The notes under the pieces: generated by a model
Databases searched by the model: none
What the model was told of the DNA's origin: nothing
Seen by the model: only the letters and a program-made list of their open reading frames with translations
Shown: piece by piece, positions 42,041 through 50,461 of the stretch
How the letters are laid out: the number at the start of each line of letters is the position of its first letter
Numbering within the stretch: position 1 is the stretch's first letter
Assembly: GCF_003947415.1 (NCBI RefSeq)
Contig: NZ_QHKL01000007.1
Location: forward strand, 248,001 to 312,000
DNA: 64,000 nt
DNA from: Amycolatopsis sp. WAC 01376
GTDB lineage: Bacteria > Actinomycetota > Actinomycetes > Mycobacteriales > Pseudonocardiaceae
Direction: 5' to 3'
Position numbers and translations under genes: made by a program

Positions 42041-42943
42041 GTGAAAACGCTGACGACCACACCCCTCGCCGCCGGTCTCGCCGGTACCGCGCTGACCGCC
42101 TTCGCTCCCATGGTCTGGGGAACGACCTACGTGGTCACCACCGAACTCCTTCCGCCAGGGCATCCGCTGTTCGCCGGACTCATGCGCGCCCTGCCCGCGG
42201 GACTGATCGCGCTCGCCATCACCCGCACCATCCCGCGCGGCACGTGGTGGCTGAAGGCCGCGGCGCTCGGCGTCCTCAACATCGGGATGTTCTTCCCCTT
42301 GCTGTTCGTCGCCGCCGAACGGCTGCCCGGCGGCGTCGCCGCCACCCTCGGCGCCGCCCAGCCGCTCCTCGTCGCGATCCTCGCCGTGGCGGTGCTGCGG
42401 CAGAGCCCGTCCGCGTGGCGGTTCGCCTGGGGGATCGTCGGAATCGTCGGTGTCGGCCTGGTCGTGATCGGCCCCGCGGCGGGTTTCGACCTCGTCGGGG
42501 TCATCGTCGGACTCGGTGGCGCCGCCACCATGGCGCTCGGCGTGACCCTCACCAAACGATGGGGACGCCCGGCCGACGTCGGGCCGACCGCGTTCGCCTC
42601 GTGGCAGCTCACCGCGGGCGGCTTGTTCCTGCTGCCGGTGACCTTCCTGTTCGAAGGCGCACCGCCCGCCATCAACCTGGACGCGGCTCTCGGTTACCTC
42701 TGGCTCGGCCTGATCGGCGGCCTGCTCGCCTACGTCCTGTGGTTCCGGGGCATCACGTCCCTGCCGGTCACCTCGGTCGCCGTCCTCGGCCTGCTCTCGC
42801 CGATGGTCGCCGCGGTGCTCGGCGCCGCGCTGCTCGGTCAGTCGCTCGGCCCGGTCCAGCTCGCCGGTTTCGCCCTCGCCCTCGCCTCGATCGTGGCAGG
42901 CCAGATCACCCCGAAGACCAAGATGGAAGGCATCGTCCGATGA
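42041..42943 (+). CDS. EamA/DMT-family transporter
   Basis: A 300-residue drug/metabolite transporter with ten hydrophobic helices in two five-helix repeats (EamA domains about 15-145 and 155-290). GTG 42041 is the start. Family members such as RhtA/YdcZ-like proteins export amino acids or other metabolites. The gene overlaps the next one by ATGA. Control by the divergent LysR regulator is likely. Confidence 0.88.
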   Translation: MKTLTTTPLAAGLAGTALTAFAPMVWGTTYVVTTELLPPGHPLFAGLMRALPAGLIALAITRTIPRGTWWLKAAALGVLNIGMFFPLLFVAAERLPGGVAATLGAAQPLLVAILAVAVLRQSPSAWRFAWGIVGIVGVGLVVIGPAAGFDLVGVIVGLGGAATMALGVTLTKRWGRPADVGPTAFASWQLTAGGLFLLPVTFLFEGAPPAINLDAALGYLWLGLIGGLLAYVLWFRGITSLPVTSVAVLGLLSPMVAAVLGAALLGQSLGPVQLAGFALALASIVAGQITPKTKMEGIVR

Positions 42944-43554
42944 AGATCGCCGTTGTCGGAGCGTCGGGAATGGCAGGCTCCCGAATCGTCGCCGAGGCCG
43001 TTTCGCGCGGACACCACGTCACTGCCGTCTTTCGCCGCACTCCACCGGAGCATCCGGACGTCGACGTCGTACACGGCGACGTCACCGACATCCGCCACAT
43101 GAGCGCGGTTTTCGCGGGAGTCGACGCCGTCGTGGGCGCGACGAGACCCGCGCCCGGCGCGGAAGACACCGTCGCCGCAACGGTCACGGCCCTGCTCGAC
43201 GCCGCGGCGGGCACGCGTGTGCTGGTCGTCGGCGGCGCCGGACCGTTGCGGTCGCCGTCCGGCGGCCTCGTGATCGACGACCCGGCGTTCGTGCCGCCGG
43301 GGTGGCGGACCATCGCCTCGGCCAGCCTGAGCCAGCTCCAGGCCTGCGAGGCCCACGCGGGCGACTGGGTGTACCTCAGTCCGCCCGCGATGCTCGAGCC
43401 CGGCGTCCGGACCGGGGCCTATCGGCGGGGCACGACGACCATCGTGACCGCGGAGGACGGTTCGTCCGGGATCTCGGCGGAGGACCTCGCCGTCGCCGTC
43501 GTGGACGAACTCGAGAATCCGGGCCGGGACCGGCATTTCACCGTCGGCTACTGA
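42940..43554 (+). CDS. NAD(P)H-binding (NmrA/YwnB-like) Rossmann protein
   Basis: A 204-residue atypical SDR beginning MKIAVVGASGMAGSRIVAEA (GASGMAGS cofactor loop), with FRRTP at the NADP-binding Arg position. No catalytic Tyr-Lys pair is visible, so it may be a redox sensor or flavin/quinone reductase-like protein of the YwnB/BLVRB type. Its ATG 42940 overlaps the EamA stop, so it is translationally coupled. Confidence 0.82.
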   Translation: MKIAVVGASGMAGSRIVAEAVSRGHHVTAVFRRTPPEHPDVDVVHGDVTDIRHMSAVFAGVDAVVGATRPAPGAEDTVAATVTALLDAAAGTRVLVVGGAGPLRSPSGGLVIDDPAFVPPGWRTIASASLSQLQACEAHAGDWVYLSPPAMLEPGVRTGAYRRGTTTIVTAEDGSSGISAEDLAVAVVDELENPGRDRHFTVGY

Positions 43555-43556
43555 GG

Positions 43557-43793
43557 CTAGAGCCGCCACTTCAGCTCGGGCGGGTCTCCGGGTGATGGCG
43601 TCTCCGGGCTCCGTTCGGCCTCGATCTGGATCTCGATGTTGGTCTTGTGCGAGATCGGGTCCCAGATCTCCTCGATCGGCGCCAGCAGCGACTGGCTGAC
43701 GCCCGCCCGTCGGGCACGCGCCGCGTACCACGCGAATCCGGCCAGGAAGAGGGGAAGGCTGAGAAACGCGGCCACGGGTGCCAGGAACTCCAT
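43557..43793 (-). CDS. Small single-span membrane protein, unknown function
   Basis: A 78-residue protein beginning MEFLAPVAAFLSLPLFLAGFAWYAARARRAG: one N-terminal membrane helix followed by a basic stop-transfer segment, then a charged, Pro-rich cytosolic tail (EIQIEAERSPETPSPGDPPEL). Divergent from a TetR gene with a palindrome between, so likely TetR-controlled. No family recognised. The stop lies 2 bp beyond the converging Rossmann gene. Confidence 0.65.
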   Translation of the reverse strand: MEFLAPVAAFLSLPLFLAGFAWYAARARRAGVSQSLLAPIEEIWDPISHKTNIEIQIEAERSPETPSPGDPPELKWRL

Positions 43794-43806
43794 GCACCGG
43801 ACGATA

Positions 43807-43842
43807 CAGTAACGTCGTGTATCCAGAAACGTTCTGTTACTG
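43807..43842. promoter_or_regulatory. TetR-type operator
   Basis: CAGTAAC-N22-GTTACTG with further symmetry inside (ACG...CGT), between the small membrane protein and the TetR gene starting at 43855. Typical size and position for a TetR-family autorepressor site. Confidence 0.65.
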
Positions 43843-43854
43843 AATTGGCGGGCG

Positions 43855-44454
43855 ATGACCAGGCTGACACGGGCCGAACAGCAGCGGCGCACCCACGAAC
43901 ACCTGCTGGAGGCCGGTCGGCAGGTCTTCTTGCGACGCGGCTTCCTGGCGGCGACGGTCGAGGAGATCGCGGCCGACGCCGGGTACACCCGCGGCGCCGT
44001 CTACAAGCACTTCGGCGGCAAGGAAGGACTGTGGCTGGCGATCATCGAAGCCGGCGCGGAAGGTCACCTCGCGGAGCTGCGGAAAACCCTCGCCCTCGCC
44101 ACCAGCAGGGACGACGTGATCGCGGCACTGGCTCCTGTCGACGTGGTGGACAAGGATGCCGCCAGATGGAGCGCGGCGGCCGCGGAAGTGCTCGCCGCGA
44201 CGGCGCAGCAGCCTGAAACCGCCGCCCTCGTCGCCGCCATCCAGCAGCGCCACGACGACGAGGTCGTCGCCCTGCTCGTCGAACACGCGAAGCGGCTCCG
44301 CCTCGAACCCGCACTGCCACTCCATGAGGCAGTCGTGATGCTGGGCGCTCTGGGCATCGGGCTCGCCCTGCGTCAGGCGGTCGCGCCTGCCGCCGACCCC
44401 GCCGCCATCCTCACCCACGTGCTGGACTCGGTGTTCCCGCCCGAGGCGACGTGA
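43855..44454 (+). CDS. TetR/AcrR family regulator
   Basis: A 199-residue repressor: helix-turn-helix at 10-57 (RTHEHLLEAGRQVFLRRGFLAATVEEIAADAGYTRGAVYKHFGGKEGL), all-helical ligand domain after. ATG 43855. It probably represses itself and the divergent small membrane gene through the 43807-43842 dyad. Ligand unknown. It is followed after 13 bp by an RraA-like gene that may be co-transcribed. Confidence 0.92.
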   Translation: MTRLTRAEQQRRTHEHLLEAGRQVFLRRGFLAATVEEIAADAGYTRGAVYKHFGGKEGLWLAIIEAGAEGHLAELRKTLALATSRDDVIAALAPVDVVDKDAARWSAAAAEVLAATAQQPETAALVAAIQQRHDDEVVALLVEHAKRLRLEPALPLHEAVVMLGALGIGLALRQAVAPAADPAAILTHVLDSVFPPEAT

Positions 44455-44467
44455 GAAACTCCAGCGC

Positions 44468-44944
44468 GTGATCGATTCCTTCACCACCGCCGACCTCGTC
44501 GACGAACACGGCGACCGGCTGCGCGTCTGCGACACCCAGTTCCGCCAGTTCGGCGGGCACCGGAAGTTCTCGGGCCCGATCCGGACGGTCTCCTGCCACG
44601 AGGACAACGGCCTGGTCAAGAAACTGCTGGCCACCCCCGGTGACGGCGGTGTACTGGTGGTCGACGGCGGCGGCTCCCTGCACAGCGCGCTGACCGGCGA
44701 CATGATCGCGAAGTCCGCCGTGGACAACGGCTGGGCGGGCGTGGTCGTCAACGGCGCGGTCCGCGACAGTGCCGAGCTCGCCGGGCTCCCGCTCGGGGTG
44801 AAGGCGCTCGGCACCAACCCGCGCAAGAGTTCCAAGGCGGGCGTCGGCGCTGTCGACGTCCCGGTCGGTTTCGGGGGAGTGACCTTCACTCCCGGCGACA
44901 CGCTCTACGCCGACGACGACGGCGTCGTGGTCCTTCCCGCCTGA
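44468..44944 (+). CDS. rraA: RraA-like protein (RNase E regulator / HMG aldolase family)
   Basis: A 158-residue protein matching the RraA family throughout: TADLVDEHGDRLRVCDTQFRQFGG, GVLVVDGGGSLHSALTGDMIAKSA, GWAGVVVNGAVRDSAEL, GTNPRKSSKAGVG, PGDTLYADDDGVVVL. Family members form trimers or hexamers. They either bind RNase E and inhibit RNA decay, or act as 4-hydroxy-4-methyl-2-oxoglutarate/oxaloacetate-type lyases when the G-x20-R-D motif is present; here GAVRD follows the conserved Gly region, so lyase activity is plausible. GTG/ATG context: start at 44468, 13 bp after the TetR stop. Confidence 0.9.
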   Translation: MIDSFTTADLVDEHGDRLRVCDTQFRQFGGHRKFSGPIRTVSCHEDNGLVKKLLATPGDGGVLVVDGGGSLHSALTGDMIAKSAVDNGWAGVVVNGAVRDSAELAGLPLGVKALGTNPRKSSKAGVGAVDVPVGFGGVTFTPGDTLYADDDGVVVLPA

Positions 44945-44950
44945 ACCGGC

Positions 44951-45844
44951 TCACACGACGATGACCCGGCGGCCGCGGGTGTGCCCGGCGTGGCTGTCGA
45001 CGTGGGCCGCCGCGGCATCGGCCAGTGAGTAGGACTTCTCGACCGGGATGTGCAGCTTGCCCCGCGAGATGAGGTCGACGGCTTCGGCCAGCGCGTCCGG
45101 CACGCTCCCGGCCACCCCGGAGAACCGGACGCCGAGCTGGGGCGCACTGAGATCGGCGATGGTGAGCACCTTGTCCGGATCCCCGGTCAGCTCGACCAGT
45201 TCGGCGATCACGCCCGACCCTGCCAGGTCGAGTGCCGCGTCCACCCGGCCGAGCCGCCGCACCCGCTCCACCCAGCCCTCGCCGTAGGTCGTGGCGACCG
45301 CGCCCAGGCCGCGCAGATAGTCCTGGTTCGCGGCGCCTGCCGTGCCGATCACCGCTATGCCGCGCTCGCGGGCGATCTGCAGCACCGCCGAACCGACCCC
45401 GCCGGACGCGCCGCTGACCAGCAGCGTCTCGCCCGATCGCACGCCGGCTTCGCGGATGAGGCGCAGTGCGGTCTCGACCACGGAGGGGTATCCGGCGGCC
45501 TCTTCGAACGTGAGTCCCCCGGGCATCACGGCCCAGGCCGTCAGCACGGCGAACTCGGCATAGGTGTTCGAGCCCTCGCCGAATACCGAGTCGCCGATCT
45601 CGACACCGGCCACGCCATCGCCGACCTCGTCCACCACGCCGGCGGCGTCCAGGCCCACACCGGACGGCAGCACGGTCGGATGGGCGCCGAGCACCTGTCC
45701 CTCGCGCACTCGCCAGTCGACAGGGTTCACTCCCGCCGCCCGCACTGCGATGCGCACTTGACCGGGACCCGCGTGCGGATCCTCGGCGTCGACGAGCTGC
45801 AGGACTTCCGGACCACCGAACTCGGTGAAGATCACTTTCTTCAT
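44951..45844 (-). CDS. Zinc-free MDR / quinone-oxidoreductase-like NADP-dependent enzyme
   Basis: A 297-residue medium-chain reductase: GroES-like half with VNPVDWRVREG and GLDAAGVVDEVG, then a Rossmann half with SGASGGVGSAVLQIA. The zinc-binding cysteines are absent, as in quinone oxidoreductase/zeta-crystallin relatives. It would reduce quinones or enones with NADPH. Divergent from a TetR regulator with a perfect palindrome between them, so it is probably induced by the TetR ligand (electrophile or quinone stress). Confidence 0.9.
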   Translation of the reverse strand: MKKVIFTEFGGPEVLQLVDAEDPHAGPGQVRIAVRAAGVNPVDWRVREGQVLGAHPTVLPSGVGLDAAGVVDEVGDGVAGVEIGDSVFGEGSNTYAEFAVLTAWAVMPGGLTFEEAAGYPSVVETALRLIREAGVRSGETLLVSGASGGVGSAVLQIARERGIAVIGTAGAANQDYLRGLGAVATTYGEGWVERVRRLGRVDAALDLAGSGVIAELVELTGDPDKVLTIADLSAPQLGVRFSGVAGSVPDALAEAVDLISRGKLHIPVEKSYSLADAAAAHVDSHAGHTRGRRVIVV

Positions 45845-45858
45845 GCGGCCGACCGTAG

Positions 45859-45873
45859 CACTAACAGTTAGTG
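45859..45873. promoter_or_regulatory. Perfect 15-bp palindrome, TetR operator
   Basis: CACTAAC-A-GTTAGTG, 14 bp upstream of the oxidoreductase start and 41 bp upstream of the TetR start. A classic TetR-family operator shape in a divergent promoter. Confidence 0.75.
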
Positions 45874-45914
45874 TTTTGAAACCGTTGTTGTTTTGGATCT
45901 GCTAGCGTCTCCGC

Positions 45915-46496
45915 ATGACCGTGCCGACCGGACGTCGTGAGCGCAAGAAGGCCGCGACCCGCCAGAAGATCGCCGACACCGCCCTCCGGCTCTTCTTGGA
46001 ACGCGGATACGACGCGGTGGGCATCCGCGAGGTGGCCGCGGAGGCGGACGTCGCCGTCACCACGCTCTTCTCCCACTTCGCCTCGAAAGAGGCCCTGGTG
46101 TTCGAGCAGGACGCGGACTTCGAGCAAGGCCTTACGCGCGCGGTCACCGAACGGGCGCCGCACGAGCCGCTCATCCCCGCGTTGCGCCGCGAGATCCACG
46201 CGATGGTGCGGCATTGCACGGCGGACGGCGCCGCCCCGATCTGGCGCATGATCGACGGATCGCCGGCGCTGCGGGAGTACGAAGACTCGATGCGGCTGCG
46301 CCACGCCGAATCGCTGGCGGCGGCCATCGCGGCCGATCCGGACCTGTCCCGGTCGACGACGGCCTGCCGCACGATCGCGCGGTTCGTGATCGACGCCTAT
46401 TCGATCGGCAGGGAGGCGGCCGACCCCGAGGCCGCGGTGGGCGAGATCTTCCGGATGATCGAAGCGGCCTGGGAAACCGTCAGCCCTTCGGCATGA
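45915..46496 (+). CDS. TetR/AcrR family regulator
   Basis: A 193-residue TetR regulator: basic N-terminus (GRRERKKAATRQKIADTALRLFLERGYDAVGIREVAAEADVAVTTLFSHFASKEAL) with the helix-turn-helix, then a C-terminal helical domain (TetR_C_17-like AYSIGREAADP). It probably represses the divergent oxidoreductase through the 45859-45873 palindrome. Its 3' end overlaps the converging gene by 17 bp. Confidence 0.92.
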   Translation: MTVPTGRRERKKAATRQKIADTALRLFLERGYDAVGIREVAAEADVAVTTLFSHFASKEALVFEQDADFEQGLTRAVTERAPHEPLIPALRREIHAMVRHCTADGAAPIWRMIDGSPALREYEDSMRLRHAESLAAAIAADPDLSRSTTACRTIARFVIDAYSIGREAADPEAAVGEIFRMIEAAWETVSPSA

Positions 46497-46941
46497 GGCA
46501 AAGTTCCCTGGCCTGTCCCGACTCGAAGTCGTAGACGACGGGGTTGCCGTACTCGTAACCCGGCACGGACGCACAGTCCGAACCGGACCCGGACAAAAGC
46601 TGTGCCATCACCGAGTAATTGGCCGTGCTGTCCGAACAGTGGACCCGGACGGCGCTGGCGCTGAACTTGCCGTTGCTGCCGGCGTCCTCGTCAGCCGAGA
46701 TGCAGTCTCCGGCCTGCGCGGAGAACGGGTCGGGATCGACCTCGGGGACGCTGCCGCCGGGAGCGCTGCCGCTGGGGGCGCTGCCACCGGTGGTGATCGC
46801 CACGGTCACCGCGATCGCCCCGCCGGTGACGACGAGCGCCGCGGCCGCGATCCCGGCGATCAGTCCGGTATTCGGGGCCTTCTTCGGCGGCACGACGGGG
46901 TACTGCTGCCAGATGGGTGGCTGTTGCTGAGGGTAGGTCAC
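46480..46941 (-). CDS. Membrane-anchored protein with small extracytoplasmic Cys domain (LppU/SCO3897-like)
   Basis: A 153-residue protein starting at GTG 46941: a Gln/Pro-rich cytosolic head (YPQQQPPIWQQYPVVPPKK), one membrane helix (LIAGIAAAALVVTGGAIAVTVAI, about 28-50), a Gly/Ser/Pro linker and an outer domain with four cysteines (GDCISADED, VHCSDS, SDCASVPG, ELCLMP). The pattern resembles LppU/SCO3897-type actinobacterial proteins, which have no established function. Single gene; convergent with TetR. Confidence 0.7.
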   Translation of the reverse strand: MTYPQQQPPIWQQYPVVPPKKAPNTGLIAGIAAAALVVTGGAIAVTVAITTGGSAPSGSAPGGSVPEVDPDPFSAQAGDCISADEDAGSNGKFSASAVRVHCSDSTANYSVMAQLLSGSGSDCASVPGYEYGNPVVYDFESGQARELCLMPKG

Positions 46942-46984
46942 GTCACCATGATCGGCCGCGCCGATGAAATTCCGATGACACGGC

Positions 46985-47596
46985 TCATTTGCGGGCGACG
47001 AGCCGTTCCACCAGCCCGAGTTTGAACCGCTCCCGGTGCTCCACGACCAGGCCGAGACCGCCGATCTTGTCGAGCGGGCGCCGGAGGAAGTGCTCGCCCG
47101 CCATCGGCACGGTGACCCGTTCGGCGAGCCACTGCAGACCGCGCACGGCACGCGACGAACTCGCGATGTGGTCGAGCAGGATGAGCCTGCCACCCGGGCG
47201 GATGACCCTGGCCATTTCCCGCAGCGCCTTGCCGTCGTCCGGGATGGCGCACAGCCCGAGCGTGCAGACCACGGTGTCGAACGAATCGGCGTCGAAGGGC
47301 AGGTCGTGCGCGTCGGCCCACCGCAACGTCACCGGATGGCCGAGGCGTTCGGCGCGGCCGCGGGCGATGGCGAGCATGCCGTCACTGAGGTCGATGCCGG
47401 TGAGCGTGACGCCTTCGGGGTAGAGCGGCAGGTTCAGGCCGGTCCCGACGGCGACTTCGAGGACGTCGCCGGTGGCCTGGCCGCAGGCCCACGCGCGGGA
47501 ATCGCCGAAGAGCTTGCGGTCCAGGAACTGCATCTCCCGGTCGTAGTTCTCGGATTTGCCGTCCCAGTAACGGTTCCATCGTGCGGGCCGGGTCAT
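46985..47596 (-). CDS. Class I SAM-dependent methyltransferase in the metal-response operon
   Basis: A 203-residue methyltransferase of the UbiE/Methyltransf_11 type: motif I LEVAVGTGLNLPLYP, acidic end of strand 2 (LTGIDLSDGMLA), motif WADAHDLPFDADSFDTVVCTLGLCAIPD and VIRPGGRLILLDH. ATG 47596 lies 10 bp after the CDF transporter stop, so it belongs to the cmtR-transporter operon. The substrate is unknown; a role in metal tolerance (membrane-lipid, quinone or metalloid methylation) is suggested only by context. Confidence 0.85.
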   Translation of the reverse strand: MTRPARWNRYWDGKSENYDREMQFLDRKLFGDSRAWACGQATGDVLEVAVGTGLNLPLYPEGVTLTGIDLSDGMLAIARGRAERLGHPVTLRWADAHDLPFDADSFDTVVCTLGLCAIPDDGKALREMARVIRPGGRLILLDHIASSSRAVRGLQWLAERVTVPMAGEHFLRRPLDKIGGLGLVVEHRERFKLGLVERLVARK

Positions 47597-47606
47597 GACG
47601 CTCCTT

Positions 47607-48248
47607 TCAGCAGCAGTGCTCGCCACGCCAGGCCTCGCGGCCTTCCTTGATCGCGACCGCGGCGATGACGAGCGCGACCAGCGGATCGGCCCAGTACCAG
47701 CCGAAGAGGCTGTTGAGCAGCAACCCGACGAGCAGCACACCGGAAAGATAGGTGCAGAGCAAGGTCTGCTTCGAGTCGGCGACAGCGCTCGCGGAGCCGA
47801 GCTCGCGCCCGGCGCGACGCTGGGCGTAGGACAGGAAGGGCATCACGAGCAGCGAGATCGCCGCCAGCACGATGCCGACGGGGGAGTGCTCGGCGTGGTC
47901 GGCGCCGAACAGGGTGCGTACCGACTCGACGGCGACGTACGCGGCCAGCGCGAAGAACGACACCGCGATGACCTTGAGCGCGGTGCGTTCGCGGGCTTCG
48001 GGGTCCTTGCCGGAGAACTGCCAGGCGACGGCCGTGGCGGACGCGACTTCGATGATCGAGTCCAGGCCGAAGCCGATCAGGGCGGTCGAGGAGGCGATGG
48101 TGCCCGCGGAGATGGCGACGATCGCCTCGATGACGTTGTAGGTGATCGTCGCGGCGACCAGGAGCCGGACCCGGCGCGACAGCACGACACGACGATCCGG
48201 GTCCACTGTGGACTTCGTGGCGCAGCAGCCGTCCGCGCACGAGCTCAT
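47607..48248 (-). CDS. CDF-like heavy-metal efflux transporter
   Basis: A 213-residue membrane protein with about five to six helices, similar to the transmembrane part of cation diffusion facilitators; FGLDSIIEVASA carries the conserved Asp of helix 2 and VADSKQT the helix-5 Asp region. The long cytosolic C-terminal domain is missing. Cysteine clusters flank the membrane part (MSSCADGCC at the start, GEHCC at the end), fitting a soft metal ligand. ATG 48248 overlaps the cmtR stop (ATGA). Given the CmtR-type regulator, Cd(II)/Pb(II) export is likely. Confidence 0.85.
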   Translation of the reverse strand: MSSCADGCCATKSTVDPDRRVVLSRRVRLLVAATITYNVIEAIVAISAGTIASSTALIGFGLDSIIEVASATAVAWQFSGKDPEARERTALKVIAVSFFALAAYVAVESVRTLFGADHAEHSPVGIVLAAISLLVMPFLSYAQRRAGRELGSASAVADSKQTLLCTYLSGVLLVGLLLNSLFGWYWADPLVALVIAAVAIKEGREAWRGEHCC

Positions 48249-48583
48249 CGGAGCACCTGAAGGGCGGCGTCGTCCACACAGGGCTCGGCGGTGTCGACGG
48301 CGAGTACGACCTGGACCAGTTCCCGCAGCGCGCGGGCCAGGTGCGCGTCCGCCAGCGAGTAGCGGACCTGCCTGCCTTCGTAGGTGGCCACGACCAGTCC
48401 GCAACCCCGCAGACAGGCGAGGTGGTTCGACACGTTCGAGCGGCTCAAGCCGAGCTCGTCGGCCAGCCTGCCGGGATAACTCACTCCGTCGAGCAGGGCG
48501 ACCAGGATCCGGCAGCGGTTCGGGTCGGCCAGGGCACGGCCGAGCCGGGCGAGCGCGGCGCCCTGGGTCTCACATGTCAGCAC
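48245..48583 (-). CDS. cmtR: CmtR, Cd(II)/Pb(II)-sensing ArsR-family repressor
   Basis: A 112-residue ArsR/SmtB repressor. With GTG 48583 as start, the metal-binding residues fall at Cys57, Cys61 and Cys102, exactly the numbering reported for the Mycobacterium tuberculosis Cd/Pb sensor CmtR, and the N-terminus (VLTCE) matches as well. The DNA-binding helix is LGLSRSNVSNHLACLRGCGL. In the known system metal binding releases the DNA and allows efflux. It is first in an operon with a CDF transporter and a methyltransferase. A GTG two codons upstream (48589) is the alternative start. Confidence 0.93.
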   Translation of the reverse strand: MLTCETQGAALARLGRALADPNRCRILVALLDGVSYPGRLADELGLSRSNVSNHLACLRGCGLVVATYEGRQVRYSLADAHLARALRELVQVVLAVDTAEPCVDDAALQVLR

Positions 48584-48614
48584 GGACACGACAGTACAGC
48601 CACCGCTGACATGT
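48572..48614. promoter_or_regulatory. Inverted repeat at the cmtR promoter
   Basis: ACATGTCAGC (48572-48581) and GCTGACATGT (48605-48614): perfect 10-bp arms 23 bp apart, one overlapping the start of cmtR. Candidate CmtR operator for autoregulation. Confidence 0.6.
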
Positions 48615-49039
48615 CGGCAAGGGGCTGAACCGTGACACGACGGAGTGTCCGGACGCGACCCTCTGTTTTGTCGCTGTCCGTCAAGTCGCCGCCGAACACG
48701 GGCGCGGAAGCGACCCGAAAGAGTTCCGCGCGTCCACTCCAACGGCCGCATCGCGGGTACCTCCGGGAGTTCCGGGGCGGCTTCGCATAACACCTCAGAA
48801 CAATCGATGGACCGATTGCGTGGCGGCTTTAAAGCGTCGGGTGACGGCGGCAAAAGCGTTACTGCGCAATGGGAAAATCGGCATTCGGGTGGCCTTGCCG
48901 CATTACCTGAAAGTGCGCTTGTGCGGGAAAAACACCTTGCTATGTTGATCCTGCGGGGCCGCACTTCGGGGTACGACCGGCACGCCGCGACTTGTGGTTC
49001 TTGTTTTGTTCGCACGACTATCGAAGGGTGGACCTTGCT
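48615..49039. promoter_or_regulatory. Upstream region of the 2-MIB/encapsulin operon
   Basis: 425 bp without a convincing gene; it must hold the promoter for the encapsulin operon. Visible: inverted repeat CAATCG-N6-CGATTG at 48801-48818, GACAC-N6-GTGTC at 48634-48649, and a possible promoter TTGTGC (48919) -16 bp- TATGTT (48941) about 95 bp before the first shell gene. The area is less GC-rich than its surroundings. All regulatory assignments are tentative. Confidence 0.35.
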
Positions 49040-50461
49040 GTGACCGTCACCGAATCGGGCACTGCCGCCGAAGGTGTCCAGGGGCCGGAAAATCCGCAGC
49101 TGAGTTTGGGCCGGGCCGCCGCGCGCAACCTGGCGACCACGACCAAATCCGTTCCGCAGATGCAGGGAATTTCGTCCCGCTGGCTGCTGAAGATGCTCGA
49201 ATGGGTGCAGGTGAACGGCGGCGCCTACCGGGTCAACCGGCGGCTCAATTACGCGGTCGGCGACGGGCGGGTGACCTTCTCGAAGGCCGGCAACCAGGTG
49301 AGCGTGATCCCGGCGGAATTGGGAGAACTGAAGCCGCTCAAGGGATACGACGACGAAGAGGTACTCGTCGAACTCGCCGGCCGCTTCGAACAGCAGGAGG
49401 TGGCGGCAGGCGACGTACTCGTCGAATTCGGCCACCGGGCCGATCGGGTCTTCCTGATCGCGCACGGCAAGATCACCAAGACCGGCCCCGGCCCGTACGG
49501 TGACGAGACCGCGCTCGGCGTGGTCAAGGACGGCGACTACTTCGGCGCGCAGGCCCTCGTCGCCGACGACGGCATCTGGGAGTTCACCGCCAAGGCTGCC
49601 ACCGCCGGCACGGTGCTCACCTTGGCCCGCCAGGACTTCGAGCGCGTACTGGAACAGTCCGAATCGCTGCAGGCCCAGATCGAGCAGGCGACGCAGGATT
49701 CCGGGCGCGCCAACGACTTCGGCGAGGCCGAGATCGACATCTCGTCCGGACACGACGGCGAGCCGCTGCTGCCTGGCACGTTCGTCGACTACGAGACCTC
49801 GCCGCGCGAATACGAACTGAGCGTCGCCCAGACCGTGCTCCGCGTCCACAGCCGCGTTTCCGACCTCTACAACCAGCCGATGGACCAGACCGAGCAGCAG
49901 TTGCGGCTGACCATCGAGGCGCTGCGCGAGCGCCAAGAGTACGAAATGATCAACAACTCGGACTTCGGCCTGCTCCACAACGCCGACTTCACCCAGCGCA
50001 TCGCGACACGCACCGGTCCGCCCACTCCGGACGACTTCGACGACCTGCTCGCCTTGGTATGGAAGGAACCCGGCTTCTTCCTCGCGCATCCGCGCACGAT
50101 CGCCGCGTTCAGCCGCGAGTGCAGCAAACGCGGCATCTACCCGACCGGCGCCGATCTCGGCGGGCACAAGGTGCCGTCGTGGCGCGGGGTCCCGATCCTG
50201 CCGTGCAACAAGATCCCGGTGAGCCAGACCAGCACCAGTTCCGTGCTGTTGATGCGCACCGGAGAGAAGAGCCAAGGCGTGGTCGGCCTGCGTCAGATCG
50301 GCCTGCCGGACGAATACGAGCCCGGGCTGAACGTCCGGTTCATGGGCATCTCGGAGCAGGCGATCATCTCCTACCTGGTCAGCACCTACTACTCCGCCGC
50401 CGTGCTCGTACCGGACGCGCTCGCCGTCCTCGAAGCCGCCGAACTCGGCCGCGAAGGATGA
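49040..50461 (+). CDS. Family 2B encapsulin shell protein 1 (cNMP-binding-like insert)
   Basis: A 473-residue HK97-fold shell protein of the 2-MIB-cluster type. Start GTG 49040 (VTVTESG), with GAAGGGTGGA upstream. Order: flexible N-arm ~1-25; conserved LSLGRAAARNLATTTK and a first HK97 segment to ~100 (RVNRRLNYAVGDGRVTF); an inserted cyclic-nucleotide-binding-like domain ~105-215 (AGDVLVEFGHRADRVFLIAHGKI...GDYFGA); then the rest of the HK97 fold with GTFVDYETSPREYEL, FGLLHNADF, FFLAHPRTIAAFSREC, WRGVPILPCNKIPV, GLPDEYEPGLNVRF and YYSAAVLVPDAL. Family 2 encapsulins assemble icosahedral protein compartments around an enzyme. It overlaps shell gene 2 by ATGA. Confidence 0.9.
   Translation: MTVTESGTAAEGVQGPENPQLSLGRAAARNLATTTKSVPQMQGISSRWLLKMLEWVQVNGGAYRVNRRLNYAVGDGRVTFSKAGNQVSVIPAELGELKPLKGYDDEEVLVELAGRFEQQEVAAGDVLVEFGHRADRVFLIAHGKITKTGPGPYGDETALGVVKDGDYFGAQALVADDGIWEFTAKAATAGTVLTLARQDFERVLEQSESLQAQIEQATQDSGRANDFGEAEIDISSGHDGEPLLPGTFVDYETSPREYELSVAQTVLRVHSRVSDLYNQPMDQTEQQLRLTIEALRERQEYEMINNSDFGLLHNADFTQRIATRTGPPTPDDFDDLLALVWKEPGFFLAHPRTIAAFSRECSKRGIYPTGADLGGHKVPSWRGVPILPCNKIPVSQTSTSSVLLMRTGEKSQGVVGLRQIGLPDEYEPGLNVRFMGISEQAIISYLVSTYYSAAVLVPDALAVLEAAELGREG

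Noticed and set aside
48645..49043. 132-codon + strand frame before the first encapsulin gene
   Set aside because: No ribosome binding site, poor codon bias and Arg/Ser-rich sequence; the region is better read as promoter.
48590..50275. Very long minus-strand frame running through shell protein 1 and continuing into cmtR
   Set aside because: Only the last ~112 codons (cmtR) are real; the rest is antisense to the encapsulin gene.
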